Below the pieces are notes generated by a model. The model was not told the origin of the DNA. It saw nothing but the letters and a program-made list of their open reading frames with translations, and did not search any database. The translations under genes were made by a program, and so were the position numbers. This document shows, one piece after another, positions 59,014 through 64,000 of a stretch of DNA of 64,000 nucleotides; the first letter of the stretch is position 1; each line of letters starts with the position of its first letter. The DNA is from Mycobacterium sp. Root265 (GTDB lineage Bacteria; Actinomycetota; Actinomycetes; Mycobacteriales; Mycobacteriaceae), in contig NZ_LMJA01000007.1 of assembly GCF_001428895.1 (NCBI RefSeq), positions 1 to 64,000 of the forward strand, written 5' to 3'.

Positions 59014-61316
59014 GTTCGGAAACGGGCGGCGGACGCTACATCGGGACGTCGGTCCGTCGGCGTGAGGACGACCGCATGCTCAGCGGGCGGGGCCGATTTC
59101 TGGCCGACCATGCCGCCGGTGCCCACCACATCGTGTTCGTCCGGTCGAGTCAGGCACACGCACGGATCACCCGAATCGACACATCGCGGGCGGCGGAGAT
59201 GCCCGGGGTGCTGGGGGTGTTCCTCGCCCACGATCTCGGTCTGGCGGACACACCGATCACCGGATTGACCACTCCCGATCCGGGTTTCACTGCGGCGACG
59301 TCGTGTGTGATCGCTGAGCAGCGCCTACCGATTCTCGCCACCGACCGGGTGCACTATGTCGGTCACCCGATCGCGGTGGTGGTGGCCGATGACCGTTACC
59401 GGGCCGAGGACGCTGCCGAGAACGTCGACATCGAATACGAACCGCTTCCCGTCCTCACCGATGCGACGGCCGCACTCGAACCAGGGGCGCCGGTGCTCTT
59501 CGATCACCTGCCCGACAACGAGGCCGCCCGGATGCACTACGCGTTCGGTGATCCCGACGGTGCGTTCAGCCGTGCCCACCGCATCGTCGAGGGCAGCTAC
59601 CAGATGAGCCGGCACGGCGCGGTGCCGTTGGAATGTCGGGGCGTGGCAGCCAGTTTCGATGCCAGATTGCAGCGCGTGGACATGCTCACCTCCACCCAGG
59701 TTCCGCACATGGTGCGTAACGCGATCTGCGCAGCCACCGGCTGGACCCGGGAGGACATCAAGGTCTCGGTACCCGACGTGGGCGGTGGCTTCGGGACGAA
59801 GGCCAACGTCTACGGCGAGGAGATCATCGTCCCGGTGGTGTCCCGATACACCGGCTACCACGTTATCTGGGTGGAGGACCGGCAGGAGCATCTGGTCGCC
59901 AGTGCCCAAGGCCGCGATCAGCTGCACAAGACCAGACTGGCGGTGGACCGCGACGGCCGAATACTCGCGTGGCAAGACGATTTCGTCGTCGATATCGGTG
60001 CCGGCAGCCTGTGGGTCGCCGGAATCGTCGCCAACACCGCCATCCACCTGCTCGGGTCCTACCGGGTTCCGGCGGCGCGCATCAGTGGCCGGGCAGCATT
60101 GACCAACAAAACGCTTGTCGCCCAGTACCGGGGAGCGGGTCGGCCCGAGGCGACGTTTGCCCTGGAACGCAGCATGGACGCGGCGGCGAGGGAACTCGGG
60201 CTCTCGACGGTGGAGATACGCCGCCGAAATCTGCTGACCGCCGACGACCTACCCTATCCGCGGCCGATCCCTTATCGCGACGGCGTACCGATCCTCTACG
60301 ACGGCAAGGACTACACGGCTTGCCTGGAGTCCGTGCTGACCTCCCTTCCCCAGTCGGAGGCCGACGAACTGGCGGACACCTATCCGGATCACCGGATCGG
60401 TTACGGCTTGGCGTGTTACATGGAAGCCACCGGCCGCGGTCCGCACGAGACCGCCCGCGTGAGGGTGTTGCCGAACGGCCAGTTCGAAGCTACCGCCGGC
60501 GCGGCCTCGGCCGGGCAGGGGCACGAAACCACATTTGCGCAGATTGCTGCGGACGCCCTGGAGGTGCCGCTGGAGCGGGTGCGGTATCTGGCTTCCGACA
60601 CCGAACGCCTGCCCGACGGTGTGGGCACCTTCGCGAGTCGGTCGGCGATCCTGGCCGGATCGGCGATCCATCAGGGCGCCCGCGAACTCATCGACCTGGC
60701 TCGGGGGCGGGCGGCCGGTCTGCTCGGCTCGGCCGACGTGGTGTACCGCGACGGACGTTTCGAGGCCGACGGCAAGGCCGTCGGCTGGGGCGAGCTGGCC
60801 GCTGCGGTCCGGGACGGCGCGCCACTCGATATCAGCACGGTGTTCCGGGTGAACACCGTCACCTGGACGATGGGGGTGCACGCGGTGATCCTCGGGGTCC
60901 ATCGGCATACCGGGATCGTGACGGTGCTCCGGTATGCGGTATCGCACGAAGGTGGGCGGGAGATCAATCCGCAAATCGTCGAGGGACAGGTGATAGGCGG
61001 TGTTGCGCAGGGCATCGGCGGCGCGTTGTTCGAGAAGTGGGCGTATTCGCCCGGCGGCGAACCGCAGTCGACCACCTTCGCTGCATACCACCTACCCCTG
61101 AGTACCGATGTTCCTCGGGTGCGGGTGACGCATCTGCATGTCGACACGCCGTGCAACCCGATCGGCGTGCGTGGAGCAGGTGAAAGCGGCGCAATCGCGG
61201 TATACGCCGCTGTCGCGGGTGCGATCGATGACGCGGTGGGTGGAAACATCCACATCGACCGCACGCCGATCAACACCGGTGACATCTGCCGAGCCCTGGA
61301 CGCGGTGGCGTCATGA
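59010..61316 (+). CDS. Molybdenum-binding large subunit of a xanthine-dehydrogenase-type hydroxylase
   Basis: A 768-residue molybdopterin subunit of the xanthine oxidase family. Pterin-contact segments DVGGGFGTK (256-264) and QYRGAGRPEA (372-381), the QGHETTFAQIAAD region, and the catalytic Glu in GVRGAGESGAI (E725) are all present. The active-site loop is QYRGAGRPEA rather than the AYRCSFR of true CO dehydrogenase, so CO is not the substrate. Hydroxylation of an N-heteroaromatic or aldehyde carbon by water is expected. The start is TTG 59010 overlapping the permease stop; GTG 58986 in frame is an alternative. Confidence 0.9.
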   Translation: MSSETGGGRYIGTSVRRREDDRMLSGRGRFLADHAAGAHHIVFVRSSQAHARITRIDTSRAAEMPGVLGVFLAHDLGLADTPITGLTTPDPGFTAATSCVIAEQRLPILATDRVHYVGHPIAVVVADDRYRAEDAAENVDIEYEPLPVLTDATAALEPGAPVLFDHLPDNEAARMHYAFGDPDGAFSRAHRIVEGSYQMSRHGAVPLECRGVAASFDARLQRVDMLTSTQVPHMVRNAICAATGWTREDIKVSVPDVGGGFGTKANVYGEEIIVPVVSRYTGYHVIWVEDRQEHLVASAQGRDQLHKTRLAVDRDGRILAWQDDFVVDIGAGSLWVAGIVANTAIHLLGSYRVPAARISGRAALTNKTLVAQYRGAGRPEATFALERSMDAAARELGLSTVEIRRRNLLTADDLPYPRPIPYRDGVPILYDGKDYTACLESVLTSLPQSEADELADTYPDHRIGYGLACYMEATGRGPHETARVRVLPNGQFEATAGAASAGQGHETTFAQIAADALEVPLERVRYLASDTERLPDGVGTFASRSAILAGSAIHQGARELIDLARGRAAGLLGSADVVYRDGRFEADGKAVGWGELAAAVRDGAPLDISTVFRVNTVTWTMGVHAVILGVHRHTGIVTVLRYAVSHEGGREINPQIVEGQVIGGVAQGIGGALFEKWAYSPGGEPQSTTFAAYHLPLSTDVPRVRVTHLHVDTPCNPIGVRGAGESGAIAVYAAVAGAIDDAVGGNIHIDRTPINTGDICRALDAVAS

Positions 61317-62197
61317 AGCCGGCCGACTTTGATTACGTCCGGCCGCATACGGTTTCGGACGCCCTTGACCTGCTCGCCGAGAACCCAGATGCGAAGATCC
61401 TCGCCGGCGGCCAGTCGCTGCTGACGCTGATGAACCTGCGGTTGGCCCGTCCGACGATGCTGATCGACATCGGCGCACTGGAAGAACTGCGCAGGGTCTT
61501 CGATGACACCGACGATCTGGTGCTGGGGTCCCTGATCACCCATCGCACCGTCGAGACGGATCCTCTCATCGGTGCCCGCGCGCCGTTACTGGCCGATGCC
61601 GCGCGCTATATCGGTCATATCGGCATCCGGAACCGGGGAACCATCGGTGGCTCGGTGGCACATGCAGACCCCGCTGCCGAGATGCCACTGGCCACTCTCG
61701 TTCTCGACGCCACATTCCACATCGAGTCGGCCATGTCCGGCCGCCGCGAGTTGTCCGCCGAGGACATGTTCGTGTCGTTCTACACCAATGCCCTGGAGCA
61801 CCACGAGATCATCACCTGGATCTCGATTCCGAGTGCCCGACCCAATGAGGGCTGGGGATTCGTCGAATATTCCCATCAGCATGGCGATTACGGCATGGCC
61901 GGTGCGGGGTGTGCGCTCACGTTGAGCCCGGATGGCCGGGTCTCGGCACTGCGCGCCGGCGTTCTCGCCGCGGCCGACCGGCCGCTGCTTTTCGTGGGGG
62001 ACGAGGCCGTGGGAGCCGTGCCCTCGGAGAAGCTGTGGGCCGACCTCGCCCACGAATGGGCGGCGCGCACCGAACCTGCGGCTGATGATTCCGACTATGC
62101 GCGCCGGCTGTGCGCAACGGCGCTACGCGAAGCGCTGACCATGGCAGCGCATCGAACCATCGACCAATCAGAGGAGGAGGGCAGCTATGGCGGCTGA
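61313..62197 (+). CDS. FAD-binding medium subunit of the molybdenum hydroxylase
   Basis: A 294-residue CoxM/CutM-like flavoprotein. The two FAD pyrophosphate motifs are AGGQSLLTLMNLRLARP (from about residue 31) and the IRNRGTIGGSVAHADPAAE stretch near 103-121. It passes electrons from the Fe-S subunit to an acceptor; in CO dehydrogenase this is the site where quinone delivered by CoxG is reduced, so it is the likely contact for the CoxG-like protein here. The ATG overlaps the large-subunit stop (ATGA) and its end overlaps the small-subunit start by 11 bases. Confidence 0.92.
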   Translation: MKPADFDYVRPHTVSDALDLLAENPDAKILAGGQSLLTLMNLRLARPTMLIDIGALEELRRVFDDTDDLVLGSLITHRTVETDPLIGARAPLLADAARYIGHIGIRNRGTIGGSVAHADPAAEMPLATLVLDATFHIESAMSGRRELSAEDMFVSFYTNALEHHEIITWISIPSARPNEGWGFVEYSHQHGDYGMAGAGCALTLSPDGRVSALRAGVLAAADRPLLFVGDEAVGAVPSEKLWADLAHEWAARTEPAADDSDYARRLCATALREALTMAAHRTIDQSEEEGSYGG

Positions 62198-62711
62198 TTC
62201 TCGGGACTCGAATGCGGTTCCGGTGTCGATCTCGGTCAACGGTCGCAATTTCCGGCGGACTGTCCCGGCCCGACTGACACTTGCCGACTTCCTGCGGGAC
62301 CACCTCGGACTGACCGGAACTCATCTCGGCTGCGAGCACGGGGTGTGCGGCGCCTGCACGGTGCTCGTCGATGGCCACAGTGCCCGATCGTGCCTGATGC
62401 TGGCGGTCCAGGCCGACGGAGCTCGGCTTGACACGGTCGAAGGGCTCGGCCGATACGAGCAGTGTGACCGGCTACGCGAGGCGTTCTCCCGGAACGGGGG
62501 ATTGCAGTGCGGTTTCTGCACGCCGGGCTTCCTGGTCACCGCGCTGGAATTGCTCCGCGATCCGGACACCGAGAAGCCGCTCTGCGAGCAGTCGGTACGG
62601 GAAGCTCTGTCCGGCAACATATGTCGATGCACTGGCTACCAGGGGATTGTGCAGGCCGTCCTCGACGCGGCGGAACCTCCGGATCCAGGTCCTGAGGTCG
62701 AGCCCGACTAG
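62187..62711 (+). CDS. [2Fe-2S] small subunit of the molybdenum hydroxylase
   Basis: A 174-residue protein with two [2Fe-2S] clusters. Plant-type ferredoxin cluster: C49, C54, C57, C69 (CEHGVCGAC then RSC). Alpha-helical cluster: C108, C111, C146, C148 (CGFC and CRC). All eight ligands are intact, so the three-subunit enzyme should be competent. A strong ribosome site (GAGGAGGGC) precedes ATG 62187. The gene order large-medium-small differs from the medium-small-large layout common in cox operons, which again separates this from CO dehydrogenase. Confidence 0.94.
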   Translation: MAADSRDSNAVPVSISVNGRNFRRTVPARLTLADFLRDHLGLTGTHLGCEHGVCGACTVLVDGHSARSCLMLAVQADGARLDTVEGLGRYEQCDRLREAFSRNGGLQCGFCTPGFLVTALELLRDPDTEKPLCEQSVREALSGNICRCTGYQGIVQAVLDAAEPPDPGPEVEPD

Positions 62712-63796
62712 TGCGCCGCTCACCGGTGTGCCCGTGTGTGGCCGAGCTGGTGCGCCCGGTCGGGCAGGCGCAGTGGGCGATGGCGACATGTCTGGCAGTG
62801 ACGCTCGGCGCGATTCTCACGATCACCGCGGCCGTCGGCCACGCGGAGCTGGGCTCGGCGGTGGGACTGGGTTTCGTGCTGACCGCGGTTCCTTCGCTGC
62901 CGCAGGAGTTGGCCGCGGGACTGAGATTGATCGCTTTACGCACGGCCACGGTGATCGTCGGTGCGGGGTTCGTGGTGGTGACCGTCGAGGTTCCCGGTGC
63001 GCACGCGGTGGCCGTCGTGGTGGCGGCAGTGTGTGGTTCGCTGATCGAAAAGATAGGCGCGACAGCGGGTTTGGTGGTCATCTTGACCGCCATCGATGTC
63101 GGGGCATCGGGCGCCACGCACGTCCCGTGGTGGAATGTGTGGCCTTACGCCACAGGTTCGCTGACGGTGTTGATGGCCTGGCTGGCATGGTGGTGCGTTG
63201 CGCGTGTCAGAGGCTCGGGACCAGAGCCCGCCGTGTCTCCCTCAGTCGGCACGACGGTCGTACCGTACCGGCATGCCGCGCGGGTGGCGGTAGCCGTCAC
63301 GGCGGCCGTCCTGGTTGCCCAGGCGCTACCCGATGATCTGGTGGGCGGGCACTGGCTGATCACCAGTGTGCTGCTGACCATTCAGCCGCAGCGGGACCAG
63401 ACGCGCACCCGGATCGCGCAGCGGCTCGGCGGAAACGCGGTCGGAGCGTTGATCGCGGCCGCCGTGCTCGGGGTGCAACCACCTGCGCCGGTGGTCATTT
63501 CCGTGGCCGTCGCGTTGTTCCTCCTGGCCATGGCGCTGCGGCCGGTCAACTACACCTGGTGGGCGGTCACGGGGCCGCCGGTCCTGCTGATCGTCAGCGA
63601 GTATCCCGCGCTGTTCCCCTGGTATGAGGGCGGTGTGCGGTTGGCGATGAACCTCGCCGGTGCGGTGGTTGTCGTCCTGGTCGTGTTCGGCCCGACTCTG
63701 CTGATGCGCCGGGACCGTGCACGTGCATCCAATAATCGGATAGTGTATCCAAAATGGAGAGAAGGAGCCGCGGGTGACGACCCTGTTGATCGATGA
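62711..63796 (+). CDS. FUSC-family membrane protein
   Basis: A 361-residue membrane protein with repeated hydrophobic stretches: a cluster of helices at about 22-165 and a second at about 190-345 separated by a loop. The IQPQRDQTRTRIAQRLGGNAVGALIAA segment is the FUSC signature of fusaric-acid-resistance/aromatic-acid efflux proteins. A role in exporting or tolerating a toxic aromatic acid intermediate would make sense here. GTG at 62711 shares a base with the stop of the Fe-S subunit gene. The C-terminal 23 codons run through the next operator and past the amidohydrolase GTG at 63774. Confidence 0.8.
   Translation: MRRSPVCPCVAELVRPVGQAQWAMATCLAVTLGAILTITAAVGHAELGSAVGLGFVLTAVPSLPQELAAGLRLIALRTATVIVGAGFVVVTVEVPGAHAVAVVVAAVCGSLIEKIGATAGLVVILTAIDVGASGATHVPWWNVWPYATGSLTVLMAWLAWWCVARVRGSGPEPAVSPSVGTTVVPYRHAARVAVAVTAAVLVAQALPDDLVGGHWLITSVLLTIQPQRDQTRTRIAQRLGGNAVGALIAAAVLGVQPPAPVVISVAVALFLLAMALRPVNYTWWAVTGPPVLLIVSEYPALFPWYEGGVRLAMNLAGAVVVVLVVFGPTLLMRRDRARASNNRIVYPKWREGAAGDDPVDR
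63736..63752. promoter_or_regulatory. GntR operator copy 4, before the amidohydrolase gene
   Basis: TCGGATA-GTG-TATCCAA (63736-63752), with an extra half-site ATCCAA at 63727-63732. TAGTGT inside it could be a -10. It lies inside the end of the FUSC coding sequence, 21 bases before the amidohydrolase start, giving that gene its own controlled promoter. Confidence 0.75.
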
Positions 63797-64000
63797 CATC
63801 GGCCTGCTGGTGCACGGTGACAGCTCGAAGTCTCCGATCCGAGACACGACTGTCGTGGTCGAGGACGGTGTCATCACCGGTATCGGAAGCCGCCATCCCG
63901 CACCCGATGCCGTGCTCTCCGCGGGCGGGATGACGGTGATGCCCGGCCTTGTCGACGGCCACGTCCACCCCACCTTCGGTGAGTGGACACCGGCGCAGAA
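63774..64000 (+). CDS. Amidohydrolase-superfamily enzyme, N-terminal part (cut by window edge)
   Basis: The first ~75 residues of an amidohydrolase, starting at GTG 63774 after GAAGGAG. The initial beta strands (LLIDDIGLLVHG, TTVVVEDGVITGIGS) lead to the first metal motif HxH in PGLVDGHVHPTFGEW. The HVHPTFGEWTPAQ form resembles enamidase and related ring-opening enzymes of N-heterocycle breakdown, but too little is visible to name the substrate. It overlaps the FUSC end by 23 bases and has its own GntR operator. The rest of the gene, and probably more of the pathway, lies beyond the window. Confidence 0.8.
   Translation, partial: MTTLLIDDIGLLVHGDSSKSPIRDTTVVVEDGVITGIGSRHPAPDAVLSAGGMTVMPGLVDGHVHPTFGEWTPAQ

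Noticed and set aside
59010-62711. Carbon monoxide dehydrogenase (CoxLMS) because of the CoxG-like neighbour and Mo/FAD/Fe-S subunits
   Set aside because: The large subunit has QYRGAGRPEA instead of the AYRCSFR active loop that binds the Mo-Cu site, and the subunit order differs from coxMSL. An organic substrate is more likely.
52505-63752. The recurring 17-bp palindromes as a CRISPR array or mobile repeat
   Set aside because: Copies are few, far apart and located at promoters, with no spacer structure and no adjacent Cas or transposase genes. They are operators.

Overview
The window is chromosomal DNA from a high-GC actinobacterium, almost certainly a fast-growing Mycobacterium/Mycolicibacterium. 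The evidence is a long collinear run of mycobacterial core genes: sigH-rshA, the 24-residue ribosomal protein bL37, the 71-residue biotinylated protein, pdtaS, whiB1, entC, rhlE, moeZ, adnAB, mrx1, uvrD2, whiB7 and the AarF/ABC1 kinase. They follow the order of the Rv3225-Rv3195 region of M. tuberculosis, read in reverse. GTG starts, ATGA/GTGA overlaps and short or absent leaders are frequent, as expected for this group.

Layout. (1) 1-6.6 kb, core: a probable IS630-like insertion-sequence end, a small GNAT, an SDR and YbaK, then sigH-rshA, bL37, the biotinyl protein, pdtaS, whiB1 and a lipid kinase. (2) 6.7-22.4 kb, an accessory block between the Rv3218-like and Rv3217c-like genes. It holds M15 peptidase/YchJ/LysR genes, a fused CaiB-CaiB CoA-transferase with two acyl-CoA dehydrogenases, and a full upper route from quinate/shikimate to beta-ketoadipate enol-lactone. 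That route comprises an MHS-type transporter, quinate/shikimate dehydrogenase, type II dehydroquinase, a QsuB-type dehydroshikimate dehydratase and pcaHGBC, with IclR and TetR regulators. (3) 22.4-52.4 kb, core: gpm2-entC-GNAT, a ParA-like ATPase, rhlE, a MiaE-like protein, an MmpS-like protein, TB9.4, a TetR, a DUF3152 protease, moeZ, an ATL protein and lipV. It continues with adnA-adnB, a 2TM K+ channel, nudC, a small SOS-box gene, mrx1, uvrD2, whiB7 with its attenuated leader, the AarF kinase, an orphan cyclodehydratase-like protein and a zincin. (4) 52.4-64 kb, a second accessory block. It encodes a GntR/FCD regulator, a CoxG-like protein, a luciferase-like flavin monooxygenase, a small membrane-tail protein, a lipoprotein/ATPase/two-permease ABC importer, the three subunits of a xanthine-dehydrogenase-type molybdenum hydroxylase, a FUSC membrane protein and the start of an amidohydrolase.

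How it works together. In block 2 a palindromic operator recurs in front of the dehydrogenase-transporter operon and of the divergent dehydratase/TetR pair, so the TetR probably controls quinate/shikimate entry. The IclR gene is divergent from pcaHGBC and probably controls ring cleavage. In block 4 a palindrome of the form T(T/C)GGATA-N3-TATCCAA, or a close variant, occurs before gntR (twice), in the coxG/monooxygenase divergent promoter and before the amidohydrolase. A compressed TTGGATCCAA lies just after the -10 of the ABC importer promoter. These sites tie the whole 11.5 kb into one GntR regulon, best read as an undescribed pathway for importing, hydroxylating and ring-opening a small, probably N-heteroaromatic, compound. 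The CoxG-like protein may link the molybdenum hydroxylase to the membrane. The substrate is not known from the sequence.
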